NCBI GenBank assembly: GCA_947172415.1
Contig: OX359195.1
Location: 620,001 to 684,000 of the forward strand
Length of the DNA stretch: 64,000 nt
Origin: Chondrosia reniformis
Taxonomy: Eukaryota; Porifera; Demospongiae; Chondrillida; Chondrillidae
Reading direction: 5' to 3'
Below are positions 44,303-57,465 of the stretch, in pieces; position 1 is the stretch's first letter, and each line of letters begins with the position of its first letter. Made by a program: the position numbers and the translations under genes. A model generated the notes under the pieces. The model searched no databases. It saw nothing but the letters and a program-made list of their open reading frames with translations, and was not told the origin of the DNA.

Positions 44303-44690
44303 CTCCTCGAGTGGATAACAACTCGCCCTATCGCGGCTACAGATCGTCAGTGTGCGTTTGTGGTTAACATGGAATGCTGCGAATATCATAGTACGCCTAG
44401 CACGTGGATAATCATATGTAATTCCCGGTTCAATACAATCTCATGTAAGCTATAAGCACTGCCTAAGTGTTATAATATTCGAAAATCAGCTCATGCAATA
44501 TAGGCTCATGATCGGTATGTTAGAGAAGAGATTTGCCAGACATGGTATAATAAATTAAGTCTTCACTCTAGAATTTCTAACAAACTTTTTTCGACAAGGT
44601 TTGCTAATCACACACTATTCATAAGCTTAATGAATTTTTTTCAGATTATCCTTCCAGAATTCACTATTGGCTACATAGTCTGAGTATATT

Positions 44691-45152
44691 TAAGATTATA
44701 ATGGTGTCTACTCTTATATTCTTCCCATGCACAGGTAGCCTTGGTCCTTCCATTCTAATGGCTATATATATAGTGCAACGAAATGTTTTATTCTTTGAAC
44801 CACTTAAATTTTACACAAAATGTGTAATAACATTCTTCTCTACTCAAGAGATATCGTAACTGTCCTACTTCAAATTCACTATATACTTATTTGCAGCCTT
44901 TATACTTACTGATAATTCACTGCATGTCTTTGTCTATCAATGAATATAGTTTACATATAGTGTTGTATTGCTTTGATTTCTACGGAAATGAGAAACCTAG
45001 CTAATAATACACAATTTATTTCTGTAAATATTTCATATAAAGAGAGGTTTGTGCTTTAGTTTGAATCAATGGTCAACAGTCACTTATAAAATCAAGTTAT
45101 ATATAGAGTTTTCATGTACCTAAAATCAAGTCAATAGTTTAATGATTCAGGT
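44691..45152. other. Spacer before the K/M array
   Basis: AT-rich. The last 150 bases match the 3' flanks of the K genes. Confidence 0.5.
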
Positions 45153-45943
45153 TCATTGATCTCCAAATATGGAGTCCAAAACGGACTGACTTCTTACAGT
45201 ATACCGAGTACTGTTTAGGGAGCTTCCATTGGCTGCTCCGAGAACTTCACTGTTGCGAAGGTGCTGGTCAGAGAATTTTCCATGTTGCACTAGCTGTTTT
45301 ATAAATTGGTCATTTTTGGTACTCAATGGAATACCACCTTCCCTCCATGCAGAATCCATCTGGTGTGGATCAGAGCCATCAAGATCATTGTCGAAATGGA
45401 GTATCCACACTGCCATCCAGCCTACCTGCATAAAGTCACACTGCTCAAGATTCAAGGAAACCCCCCAATTTAAAGGACGGTACAAACAGCTATCGTATTC
45501 TGGAAATATCTTCGAACTTAGATTTTCTTTAACGCGTTCAAAGTCAATCAACACTGCAAATGCCTCTTTTCTAGAGCTGTCATACTCATGTTTGGCAAAC
45601 GAATATCCAAGTGTGCAAAATTAAAGCTATGAAGCTGATCAATTGCCTCTTTGGTACTCTTCAACAAGGCTACAAGACACTGTCGGGCCTCACTAGTGCT
45701 GAGTGGCGGAATTGCTGCAGGAAATTCAAGGAATGGAATACTGAGGTTGAAAACAAAAAGTTCCTGTTCATGCAATACCAAATGATCTATTGTTTGTTCT
45801 CTGTGTTGCATTGCTTTGATGGTATAAGGGGTAACAAAGCAGTGTAATTTTGCTTATTAAGGCAGAATTTGTAGATTTTTCCATTATCAACAGTATTAGC
45901 TTGCAAGATGAAGGAGTTCCAGGATTGGAGCTGTTTCATTATG
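45153..45943 (-). pseudogene. K1: truncated K-family pseudogene
   Basis: Only the kinase-like C-terminal half remains. A 7-base deletion near 45585 shifts the frame just after the catalytic loop, between HLDIRLPN and the segment AVLIDFERVKENLS. Similarity to K2 ends abruptly near 45943, where the M-type sequence GAAGAAGAGAAGTAGAAGG begins. The PD-(D/E)XK-like part, exon 1 and promoter are missing. Confidence 0.85.
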
Positions 45944-46270
45944 CTATTGAAGAAGAGAAGTAGAAGGAGAAACCTCTTGTATCCTCATCCAAAGCTCCCA
46001 CTAGGTTTGGTTGTTACAGTTGTGTTTATATTGGAATTGTTATATTCTGTACATTTAAGATCAATCTATACGTGTCACAAAAATATACATGCATATCTAC
46101 ATATATATGCTGGCGTAAGTTTGTACTTGTAAGCTGTGCCATTATTTGATTGGAACTGCTTCTTACATAGAGAAATATTATGCTTCTTGCTATAGGGTCC
46201 TATATGTGTATGAGAGCCACTTCACACATACACTGAAACTGTGAAACTGAAAATTACAGAAGATTCTCAA
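45944..46270 (+). pseudogene. M0: fragment of an M gene fused to K1
   Basis: Matches 49968-50245 of M1 (the KKRSRRRNLLYPHPKLPL exon and following intron), then jumps to the last part of the unit (AAAATTACAGAAGATT). About 4 kb of a normal unit is deleted. Confidence 0.75.
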
Positions 46271-46548
46271 CTGCAATCAGTTGTTGTTATGGAAACTAAA
46301 TAGTATACACATAGTCTTATTGTTTGTTCTCGATGTTGTATTGCTTTGATTTCTATGGAAATGAGAAACCTAATTAATTTCTGTAAATATTTTATATAAA
46401 GAGATGTTTGTGCTTTAGTTTGAATCAATTGTCAACAGATACTTATAAAATCAAGTTATAGAGTTTTCATGTATCTAAAATCAAGTCAATTGTTAAATGA
46501 TTTAGGTTCATTGATCTCCAAATATGGAGTCCAAAACGGACTGACTTC

Positions 46549-48249
46549 CTATAATGGTATACCGAGTACTGTTTCAAGGGAGCTTCCGTTGGCTGCTCCG
46601 AGTACTTCACTGCTGCCAAGATGCTGGTCAGAGAATTTTCCATGTTGCACTAGCTGTTTTATAAATTGGTCATTTTTGGTGCTCAATGGAATACTACCTT
46701 CTCTCCACGCAGTATCCATCTGGTGTGGATCAGAGCCATCAAGAGCATTGTCAAAATGGAGTATCCACACTGCCATCCAGCCTAGCTGCATAAAGTCACA
46801 CTGCTCAAGAGTCAAGGAAACCCCCCAATTTAAAGGACGGTACAAACAGCTATCGTATCCTGAAATTATCTCCGAACTTAGATTTTCTTTAATGCGTTCA
46901 AAGTCAATCAACACTGCAAATGCCTCTTTTCTAGAGCTGTCATACTTGAAACAAATGTTTGGCAAACGAATATCCAAGTGTGCAAAATTAAAGCTATGAA
47001 GCTGATCAATTGCCCCTTTGGTACTTTTCAACAAGGCTACAAGACACTCTCGGGCCTCACTAGCACTGAGTGGTGGAATTGCTGCAGGAAATTGAAGGAA
47101 TGGAATACTGAGGTTGAAAACAAAAAGTTCCTGTTCATGCAATACCAAACGATCTATTCTTTGTTCTCCGTGTTTCACTTTGATGAAAAGGGTTAACCAA
47201 TTAGTCGCTGTATAATTGTGCTCATTAAGGCAGAATTTGTAGACTTTTCCATTATCACCTTGCAAGATGAAGGAGTTCCAGGATTGGAGTTGTTTCATTA
47301 TGACTCCTTTCTGAAGGTGAAACGCATTCCTAAGATCATCAAGCTCTGGTTCTGTTAGTTTAATGGGATATGCAAGAATATCACCAGAATTGAGAGAGGG
47401 TCCAAGTCGACCAATAGCATCCTTGTTGGCTTGATATCCAGCCCTAATACTTGCTTCCACATCTTCCATTGATGGGATCCTTTCAAATGTATAGTAAAAG
47501 TAAAGCTTCTCAAACCGCACAGTCACCTTTGTGACAAAAAAGGGCTCACTGCTATTGGGAAGTACAAACCCAACCACTTGATTAATGTCGTACTGGTATC
47601 GCAGCATACGCAGCTGTGTCATAAGCCCAATGACCTCTTTATTTAATGTACTTCTATATCCTTCAGGTCCCTTCCCTGAGTGGACTTCAGCGACCAGAGT
47701 GACAACACTGTCATTGTCATTGCCTCCCTCTGAGATCCATACATCAGGGATAGTGCAAAATGGACCTTCCAACTCCTCCCACTGTTTAACAAGTTTTTCA
47801 AAATTTGAACTTGAACCAGTGCACAGTTCAATGAAACCAGACGCATTTTCCACATCTTTATCTGTCAAAAGGACCTCAGCACTAGCACAAAGGGTATTGA
47901 GGTCGCAATATCGCTCGCCTTCCTTAACTGCAGCCTCAAACTCGAAAAAAGGGTAATTTTTAGCTTTGCGAATGTATTCAGGTAAATTCAAGTACTCCGA
48001 TGCTGTTGATGCGCTTGCTGGCTTGGTCCGCTTGGCGGCGTTATCCCTGTAGAGAAGAAAGAAGTCACTGTTAAAGTAATAATGTCTCGAAGACGTTACC
48101 TCATTAAACCTATGATTTAAACTCGCTCTCCTGTCTATGCTACTAGTCACTGAATCACGCTAACAAATAGTCACAGTTTGTACACTAATAACAGAAACTA
48201 ACTTTTTTGGGGAGTTCAAGTTCTGTCGACGGATTAAGGCATCTGCCAT
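46549..48249 (-). CDS. K2: putative PD-(D/E)XK-like plus divergent protein kinase, two exons, 514 aa
   Basis: Exon 1 is 48249-48203 (MADALIRRQNLNSPK, donor GTTAGT), exon 2 is 48046-46549. The frame is open further into the intron, but the exon 1 ATG and phases are shared with K4. After a low-complexity start, residues about 110-210 have the order PDVWIS (Asp116), TLVAEVHSG (Glu136), a helix with LMTQLRMLRYQ (Gln160) and strands VVGFVLP and VTVRFE, which suggests a PD-(D/E)XK nuclease-like fold. Residues about 280-510 are a divergent kinase: catalytic loop HLDIRLPN (372-379, so HLD replaces HRD with Asp and Asn kept) and LIDFE (397-399, DFE for DFG). There is no signal peptide or membrane segment. 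REase-plus-kinase fusions are known among Crinkler-type eukaryotic effectors; kinship is inference. Confidence 0.7.
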
Positions 48250-48500
48250 TGTAGAAGAGACAAGTCGAGAGAGTGTCCAAGAAAGATGCGAGGTGACGAA
48301 TGAGGAGCGACGCGTCGACGCGAGTCGCGCTGGAGCCATGTATGGTTGGACCAATCGGATTCGTTCATTCGGATTATTTCGCAATCGACCGAAAAATGGA
48401 TGATCTTTATTTTGTGTATAAATGTGCCGGCAGACAGTACTCATATCTCGTAATGTCTCCCTTCTAATGGTTTAGGGCTCTATTGCAGATCTTCAAATGC
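48250..48500. promoter_or_regulatory. Shared divergent promoter region of K2 and M1
   Basis: Higher GC and CpG-bearing than its surroundings. It lies between the K2 start (- strand) and the M1 transcription unit (+ strand) and is conserved in units 2 and 3 (53737-54000, 59162-59420). Confidence 0.45.
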
Positions 48501-51500
48501 TATATATTGCAACAGTCCTGACCGGACACCGTGTAATAGAATTGGGTTTGTCTGGAGCAAGGCCAAACATGTGCAAACTAGGATTCATTTGATGTCAATA
48601 CTTTTGAAGGTACTTTCTCCCTTACACAGACTTCTTCCCAAAACCATTCATAGTTTGTGGTTAAGGTCTCTAGATTTATTAATACAGGTTTTTAAGTTAA
48701 TATAGTGAGTGCTCCACTGAATTAGTATTCAGTACATATGATGCTTAACTATTATACACCCACAAACCAACACCAAGATGAGCACAGTGAGGAGTTTGCA
48801 ACATTCTCCTGTAGCAAGCAGCTACTCAAGTGTGTACTAGAGAGCTACTTACCTTTAGTCATGTGATCTTCTGACCAATCATATTGTTATATTGTTGTTA
48901 TAGTACTGGATTGTGTGGGAGGGAAGATATTCAGTTGTGGTTGAAGATAAGAAGCTATCATCAGCTGCTGTACAATATTGTAACAAAAGAAGGATTGCGC
49001 TGTGTTTTGAGGGATGGAGAGTCTTTACTGAACAGAGGAGAGAAAGTCACATACTTAAAGGTAGACAGGTGCAATTAATCACAATACATATCTGTATGTA
49101 TATATATCATTAATAATGCATAATTATATTATAATCATATTCATACGTCAAAAGTTGCTAATGCTATCCAAGATACTAATTGTACATGGAGCCATCTTTT
49201 CTACATTATTGTTACACGTATATAATTGTTAACTTCTATTGTTTATATCATAGAGGTTCACTGTCAAGTCAAGTATAGTGTCAAAATTCTTGAGCTTATT
49301 AATAGATATCCTTCCAGAATTCACTATTGCCTGATGTGATCTATACTGTACATACATACAAGTTATATATATCTAAAGTATATGGTACATGTTTACAGTG
49401 TGTGTACATTTGGTAATGCAGTTGTTTGTTTATTGAATCATGTTAACATTTTACAGTGCTCTGTGTATATAATGTTAGGTGTTTAACATGGAGTGCATAA
49501 CAGTGTCATTCATGACTGGATGATAGCTATATACTATAGGTTGTTTTCAATACAATCATGAAAGCACTGCCTGTGTTAGAATATTGGAAAATCAGCTCAT
49601 GCAATATACTAGGCTCAGTGTGCTACAGAAGAGATTTACCAGACATGATTCATTCCTACAACTACAGGGTGAATATATAGGGATGGTGAAAATATGTTTA
49701 TGAATAGAGAATGTCCAAAAGGGGGCACCTTTTAAATACAGAATACAGAATAACAGGATACAGATTAGCGGAAGGGGGGCTTGTAATAAAGATGGCGGCT
49801 AATAGCCAAAGGAATTAAGACTTTGGTAATGCATTCGTTTGTTTATTTAATCATGTTAACATTTTACGTGTTACAAGAAGGAATTGCAACAGAGGGTGAC
49901 ATGACATTCTATAATACAACTGATGATGACATATACACATGTACACATTCTATGGATGGACCAGTAGAGAAGAAGAGAAGTAGAAGGAGAAACCTCTTGT
50001 ATCCTCATCCAAAGCTCCCACTAGGTTTAGTTGTTACAGTTGTGTTTATATTGGAATTGTTATATTCTGTATATTTAAGATCAATCTATACGTGTCACAA
50101 AAATATACATGCATATCTACATATACCTATATATTGGCGTAAGTTTGTACTTGTAAGTTGTGCCATTATTTGATTGGAACTGCTTCTTACATAGAGAAAC
50201 GCTTCTTGCTATAGGGTTCTGTACGTGTATGAGAGCCACCTCACGCAGACAAGATTGTAGGATGTTGGAAGGAATGGTGAGTATAGTAGCAGTGATGAGC
50301 GTATGGTCAGATACTAGATACTCCAAGTAAACTTATAACATATACCTTCAGCTGTTGTGTCTTTAGATTGTATGGTATGTTAGCTTTTCTACTGTGTTAA
50401 TCATACATGTTTTGTGTGTATAGTACATCTCTCACAGAAGACACAAGATGTCTTCCACATCCCTTGCTATTCATTTGCATACTACTTCTCTACAGAAAAG
50501 TATTTCAATACATGGAATTAAGGTATGCCAAGAAATAGTTGCATATACATGCATGTATGTACACACATATACAGTAGTCTTTCACTGCTCTAATTTTAAA
50601 CACATAGGCATTACACATTATCACATGTATACCGGTCATGATATGAGATTACATGAGATACGTATGCTGCAGAAAGCCTTGAAGATGTAAATATTCATAA
50701 CTGTCATCATAATAACTGCAACAACTACATGTACATAATATCATTTGGCTTATTACTGTGAATCCATGTGATGACATATTACTGCAAGTAAGCTTGCTAT
50801 TAATGTCACTCTGCAGAGAGCATTTAGAGGCAGGCAGGATCATGCTAGAGAAACTTCTGCATTTAGAGATTCAAGCTCAATTTGGCTGATAAACACAACA
50901 TCAAGTGTGGTACTGTGGCAGTGAAGCTGAAATCTGAAGAAGAGAAGGTCTCACATGAAATTTAAAGGCGCCCCAACCACACATGTCAACAATGACAATC
51001 ACCAATCATAGTCTGTCTTCAGTTTTAGAATCACAATCACCTGGCACTCTAGAACTGTCAAGCAATCTTGACATTGGTAATATCCTTAATCATCCTACTC
51101 CCAAAATCCCTGATTTCCTTCAACTGATTAAGCCTAAGATTAACTACACTTTATCATCACCACCAGTGAGAAACACATCCATGCTATCCAAGCTCTCGCT
51201 ATCTTACACTGATCCAAAGGATTATCATGAGCATCCTCAACCAACAGTGGAGACTGAATTTAAAGGGGCATGCACAAGCGCATATGTCATCAAGGGACGA
51301 TTTGAAGTGGTCAGTAAAATCAGTGAGATTAATTGAGGAGTTTGAAATGCTCTTACCGTCTCCTTCCCAGAACCATTCTCATTCTGAGGGAAATTCCCCA
51401 CTTCCGACAGAAAGTGTAAAAATGATTGTGGATATGGTTTTGCAGAGTCAAAAACAGTATATATAATGGAGCTAAACTTAAACAAAGTGAGTGCTGTGGT

Positions 51501-51690
51501 GAGTGGGTGTTCAGTAAGTATCTGTGATGTCTATACTAACACCAACATATTAGTATCATTGCATGTGTATAGGATTAGAAAGTTTTATATTTGTTGAAGT
51601 TGCTTTGAAATTCACTCTTTAGAAGTTTGCTTGAAAAGATTAATGAAGGGAATGGTCTACCACCATGGAGAAGAGCTTGCTAAAGTACGC
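48500..51690 (+). CDS. M1: unrecognised multi-exon gene divergent from K2 (probably damaged)
   Basis: Clear exons with GT-AG borders: 48904-49060 (WIVWEGRYSVVVEDKKLSSA, then IALCFEGWRVFTEQRRE), about 49881-50024 (GIATEGDMTFYNTTDDDIYT to PHPKLPL), 50215-50276 (CMRATSRRQDCRMLEGM) and 50424-50522 (YISHRRHKMSSTSLAIHLHT). A long last exon is near 50980-51470 (LDIGNILNHPTPKIPDFLQL, RNTSMLSKLSLSYTDPKDYH). The Arg/Trp helical pieces resemble SFI1-like or other coiled helical repeats, a weak guess. In the last exon TGCA is inserted at 51271-51274 relative to M2 and M3, shifting the frame. The start and full chain could not be fixed. Confidence 0.4.
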
Positions 51691-52038
51691 ATGTGAATCT
51701 GAAAATTACAGAAGATTATATATAATTATCTCAACTGCAATCAGTTAACATTGTTGTTATGGAAACTATACAGTGTACATGTGTATAGTCTTATTGTTTG
51801 TTCTTCATGTTGTATAATTGCTTTGATTTCTATGGAAATTAGAAACCTAGCTAATAATACACGATTGATTTCTGTAAATATTTTATATAAAGAGAGGTTT
51901 GTGCTTTAGTTTGAATCAATGGTCAACAGATTAAATAAATATCAATAAAATCAACTTTACATGTGCTTAATCAAGTCTATAGTTAAATGATTCAGGTTCA
52001 TTGGTCTCCAAATATGGAGTCCAAAACAGACTAACTTC

Positions 52039-53736
52039 CTACAGTATACCGAGTACTGCTTTAAGGGAGCTTCCGTTGGCTGCTCCGAATACTTCGCTGT
52101 TGCGAAGGTGCTGGTCAGAGAATTCTCCATGTTTCACTAGCTGTTCTATAAATTGGTCATTTCTGGTACTCAATGGAATTCCACCTTCCCTCCACACATT
52201 ATCCAGTTCGTGTGGATCAGAGCCATCAAGAGCATTGTCGAAATGGAGTATCCACACTGCCATCCAGCCTAGCTGCATAAAGTCATACTGCTCAAGAGTC
52301 AAGGAAACCCTTGAATTAAAAGGACGGTACAAACAGCTATTGTATTCTGGAATTATCTCCGAACTTAGATATTCTTTAACGCGTTCAAAGTCAATCAACA
52401 CTGCAAATGCCTCTTGTCTAGAGCTGTCATACTTGAAACAAATGTTTGGCAAACGAATATCCAAGTGTGCAAAATCAAAGCTATGAAGCTGATCAATTGC
52501 CTCTTTGGTACTCCTCAACAAGGCTACAAGACACTGTTGGGCCTCACTAGCACTGAGTGGCGGAATTGCTGCGGGAAATTGAAGGAATGGAATACTGAGG
52601 TTGAAAACAAAAAGTCGTTGTTCATGCAATACCAAACGATCCATTGCTTGTTCTCTGTGTTGCATTGCTTTGATGGTAAGGGGTAACAAAGCAGTGTAAT
52701 TTTGCTCATTAGGGCAGAATTTGTAGATTTTTCCATTATCACCATTAGTAGCTTGCAAGATGAAGGAGTTCCAGGATTGGAGTTGTTTCATTATGACTCT
52801 TTCCCGAAGGTGAAACGCATTCCTAAGATCACCAAGCTCTGGTTCTGTTAGTTTGATGGGATATGCAAGAATATCACCAGAATTGAGAGTGGGTCTAAGT
52901 CGACCAATAGCATCCTTGTTGGCTTGATATCCAGCCCTAATACTTTCTTCCACATCTTCCATTGATGGTATCCTTTCAAATGCATAGTAAAAGTAAAGCT
53001 TCTCAAACCGCACTGTCACCTTTGTGACAAAAAAGGGCTCACTGCTATTGGGAAGTACAAACCCAACCACTTGATTAATGTCGTACTGGTATCGCAGCAT
53101 ACGCAGCTGTGTCATAAGCCCAATGACCTCCTTATTTAATGTACTTCTATACCCTTCAGGTCCCTTCCCTGAGTGGACTTCAGCGACCAGAGTGACAACA
53201 TTGTCATTGTCATTGCCTCCCTCTGAGATCCATACATCAGGTGTAATGCCAAATGGACCTTCCAACTCCTCCCACTGTTTAACAAGTTTTTCAAAATTTG
53301 AACTTGAACCAGTGCACAGTTCAATGAAACCAGACGCATTTTCCGCATCTTTATCTGTCAAAAGGACCTCAGCACTAGCACAAAGGGTATTGAGGTCGCA
53401 ATATCGCTCGCCTTCCTTAACTGCAGCCTCAAACTCGAAAAAAGGGTAATTTTTAGCTTTGCGAATGTATTCAGGTAAATTCAAGTACTCCGATGCTGTT
53501 GATGCGCTTGCTGGCTTGGTCCGCTTGGCGGCGTTATCCCTGTAGAGAAGAAAGAAGTCACTGTTAAAGTAATAATGTCTCGAAGACGTTACCTCATTAA
53601 ACCTATGATTTAAACTCGCTCTCCTGTCTACTAGTCACTGAATCACGCTAACAAATAGTCACAGTTTGTACACTAATAACAGAAACTAACTTTTTGGGGA
53701 GTTCAAGTTCTGTCGACGGATTAAGGCATCTGCCAT
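52039..53736 (-). CDS. K3: K-family gene with a one-base deletion at the exon 1 donor
   Basis: Exon 2 (53539-52039) is open and full length, with the same PD-(D/E)XK-like and kinase landmarks as K2 (PDVWIS, AEVHSGKG, HLDIRLPN, LIDFERVKEYLS). Exon 1 (53736 to about 53691) lacks one base in the run before the donor: CCCCAAAAA against CCCCAAAAAA in K2 and CCCCCAAAAA in K4. Spliced normally, it would join exon 2 out of frame and stop soon. Use of another start, or a shifted splice, could rescue it. Otherwise this is a very young pseudogene. Confidence 0.65.
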
Positions 53737-53739
53737 TGT

Positions 53740-56700
53740 AGAAGAGACAAGTCGAGAGAGTGTCCAAGAAAGATGCGGGGTGACGAATGAGGAGCGACGC
53801 GTTGCCTCAGAGTCGCGCTGGACTCATGTATGGTTGGACCAATCGGATTCGTTCATTCGGTTTATTTCGCAATCGACCGAAAAATGGATGATCTTTACTT
53901 TGTGTAGGAATTTGCCCGAAGACAGTACTCATGTCTCGTAATGTCTCCCTTCAAATGGTTTAGGGCTCTAATGCAGATCTTCAAATGCTATATATTGCAA
54001 CAGTCCTGACCGGACAACGTGGAATAGGATTGAGTTTGTCTGGAGCAAGGCCAAACGTGCAAACTAGGATTGATGTCAATACTTTTGAAGGTACTTTCTC
54101 CCTTACACAGACTTCTTCCATTCATAGTTTGTGGTTAAGGTCTCTAGATTTATTAATACAGGTTTTTAAGTTAATATAGTGAGTGCTCCACTGAATTACT
54201 ATTCAGTACATATGATGCTTAACTATTATACACCCACAAACCAACACCAAGATGAGCACAGTGAAGAGTTTGCACCATTCTCCTGTAGCAAGCAGCTACT
54301 CAAGTGTGTACTAGAGAGCTACTTGTCTTAAGTCATGTGTCTTCTGACCAATCATATTGTTATATTGTTGTTATAGTACTGGATTGTGTGGGAGGGAAGA
54401 TATTCAGTTGTGGTTGAAGAGAAAAAGCTATCATCAGCTGCTGTACAATATTGTAACAAAAGAAGGATTGCGCTGTGTTTTGAGGGATGGAGAGTCTTTA
54501 CTGAACAGAGGAGAGAAAGTCACATACTTAAAGGTCAACAGGTGCAATTAATCACAATACATATCTGTATGTATATATATCATTATTAATGCATAATTAT
54601 ATTTTAATCATATTCATACATCAAAAGTTGCTAATGCTATCCAAGATACTAATTGTACATGGAGCCATCTTTTCTACATTATTGTTACACGTATATAATT
54701 GTTAACTTCTATTGTTTATATCATAGAGGTTCACTGTCAAGTCAAGTATAGTGTCAAAGTTCTTGAACTTATTAATAGATTATCCTTCCAGAATTCACTA
54801 TTGCCTGATGTGATCTATACTATACATACATACAAGTTATATATATCTAAAGTATATGGTACATGTTTACAGTGTGTGTACATTTGGTATAATGCAGTCG
54901 TTTGTTTATTGAATCATGTTAACATTTTACAGTGCTCTGTGTATATAATGGGTGTTTAACATGGAGTGCATAACAGTGTCATTCATGACTGGATGATAGG
55001 TTGTTTTCAATACACGTACACTGTATAGTTTGAAAGCACTGCCTGTGTTATAATATTCGAAAATCAGCTCATGCAATATACTAGGCTCAGTGTGCTACAG
55101 AAGAGATTTACCAGACATGATTCATTCCTACAGCTACAGGGTGAATATATAGGGATGGTGAAAATATGTTTATGAATAGAGAGTGTCCAAAAAGGGGGCA
55201 CCTTTTAAATACAGAATACAGAATAGCAGAATAACGGGATACAGATTAGCGGAAGGAGGGCTTGTAATAAAGATGGCGGCTAATAGCCAAAGGAATTAAG
55301 ACTTTGGTAATGCATTCGTTTGTTTATTTAATCATGTTAACATTTTACGTGTTACAAGAAGGAATTGCAACAGAGGGTGACATGATATTCTATAATACAA
55401 CTGATGATGACATATACACATGTACACATTCTATGGATGGACCAGTAGAGAAGAAGAGAAGTAGAAGGAGAAACCTCTAGTATCCTCATCCAAAGCTCCC
55501 ACTAGGTTTAGTTGTTACAGTTGTGTTTATATTGGAATTGTTATATTCTGTACATTTAAGATCAATCTATACGTGTCACAAAAATATACATGCATATCTA
55601 CATATATATGCTGGCGTAAGTTTGTACTTGTAAGTTGTGCCATTATTTGATTGGAACTGCTTCTTACATAGAGAAATGCTCCTTGCTATAGGGTTCTGTA
55701 CGTGTATGAGAGCCACCTCACGCAGACAAGATTGTAGGATGTTGGAAGGAATGGTCAGTATAGTAGCAGTGATGAGTGTATGGTCAGATACTAGATACTC
55801 CAAGTAAACTTATAACATATACCTTCAGCTGTTGTGTCTTTAGATTGCTATGTAACTTTTCTACTGTGTTAATCATATATGTTTTGTGTGTATAGTACAT
55901 CTCTCACAGAAGACACAAGATGTCTTCCACATCCCTTGCTATTCATTTGCATGCTACTTCTCTACAGAAAAGTATTTCAATACATGGAATTAAGGTATGC
56001 CAAGAAATAGTTGCATAATACATGTATGTACACACATATACCGTAGTCTTTCACTGCTCTAATTTTAAACACATAGGCATTACACATTTTCACATGTATA
56101 CCGGTCATGATATGAGATTACATGAGATACGTATGCTGCAGAAAGCCTTGAAGATGTAAGTATTCATAACTGTCATCATAATGACTGCAGCAACTACATG
56201 TACATATATATCATTTGGCTTATTACTGTGAATCCATGTGATGACATATTACTGCAAGTAAGCTTGCTATTAATGTCACTCTGCAGAGAGCATTTAGAGG
56301 CAGGTAGGATCATGCTAGAGAGATTACTGCATGTACAGAGATTCAAGCTCAATTTGGCTGATAAACACTGCATCAAGTGGAAGTGAAGCTGAAATCTGAA
56401 GAAGAGAAGGTCTCACATGAAATTTAAAGGCGCCCTAACCACACACGTCATCAATGACAATCACCAATCATGGTCTGTCTTCAGTTTTAGAATCACAATC
56501 ACCTGGTATTCTAGATCGAACTATCAAGCAATCTTGACATTGGTAATATCCTTAATCGTCCTACTCCCAAAATCCCTGATTTCCTTCAACTGATTAAGCC
56601 TATAAGATTAACTACACTTTATCATCATCACCAGTGAGAAACACATCCATGCTATCCAAGCTCTCGCTATCTTACACTGATCCAAAAGATTATCATGAGC

Positions 56701-57125
56701 ATCCTCAACCAACAGTGGAGACTGAATTTAAAGGGGCACAAGCGCACATGTCATCAAGGGACGATTTGAAGTGGTCAGTAAAATCAGTGAGATTAATTGA
56801 GGAGTTGGAAATGCTCTTACAGTCTCCTTCCCAGAACCATTCTCATTCTGAGGGGAAATTCCCCACTTCCGACAGAAAGTGTAAAAATGATTGTGGATAT
56901 GGTTTTGCAGAGTCAAAAACAGTATATATAATGAAGCTAAACTTAAACAAAGTGAGTGCTGTGGTGAGTGGGTGTTCAGTGAGTATCTGTGATGTCTATA
57001 CTAACACCAACATATTAGTATCATTGCATGTGTATAGGATTAGGAAGTTGATTTCACTCTTTAGAAGTTTACTTGAAAAGATTAATGAAGGGAAGGGTCT
57101 ACCACTATGCAGAAGAGCTTGCTGA
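53740..57125 (+). pseudogene. M2: M-family copy with in-frame stop
   Basis: Same exon order as M1: 54377-54533 (RYSVVVEEKKLSSAAVQ), the GIATEGD exon, the YISHRRHK exon and the last exon near 56600-57120. In the RRRNLLYPHP motif the codon TTG is TAG (55478-55480). The last exon keeps the frame that M1 lost (EFKGAQAHMSSRDDLKW). A TCGA insertion at about 56517 and two extra TA pairs distinguish it from M1. Confidence 0.5.
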
Positions 57126-57465
57126 AGTACGCATGTGAATCTGAAAATTACAGAAGATTATATATAATTATCTCAACTGCAATCAGTTAACATTGTTGTT
57201 ATGGAAACTAAACAGTGTACATGTAGTCTTATTGTTTGTTCGTGTTGTATATATTGCTTTGATTTCTATGGAAATGAGAAACCTACTACATGATTATTTC
57301 TGTAAATATTTTATATAAAGAGATGTTTATGCTTTAGTTTGAATCAATTGTCAACAGATACTTATAAAATCAAGTTATAGTTTTCATGTATCTAAAATCA
57401 AGTCAATTGTTAAATGATTTAGGTTCATTGATCTCCAAATATGGAGTCCAAAACGGACTGACTTC

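Larger units (their letters stand above)
41330..44690. repeat. Segmental duplication, copy 2 (TMEM45 unit)
   Basis: Longer than copy 1 because of a 25-bp minisatellite expansion and inserted palindromes; it has fewer 49-bp units. Confidence 0.88.

Noticed and set aside
47585..47956. + strand 123-codon frame repeated in every K copy (also 53078-53449)
   Set aside because: Antisense shadow of the K genes; conserved only because the K coding strand is.
49823..50173. Membrane-protein reading (GLVVTVVFILELLYSV) in M1 and M3
   Set aside because: The hydrophobic part lies after a good donor site (CTAG/GTTTAG at 50024) and is probably intron.
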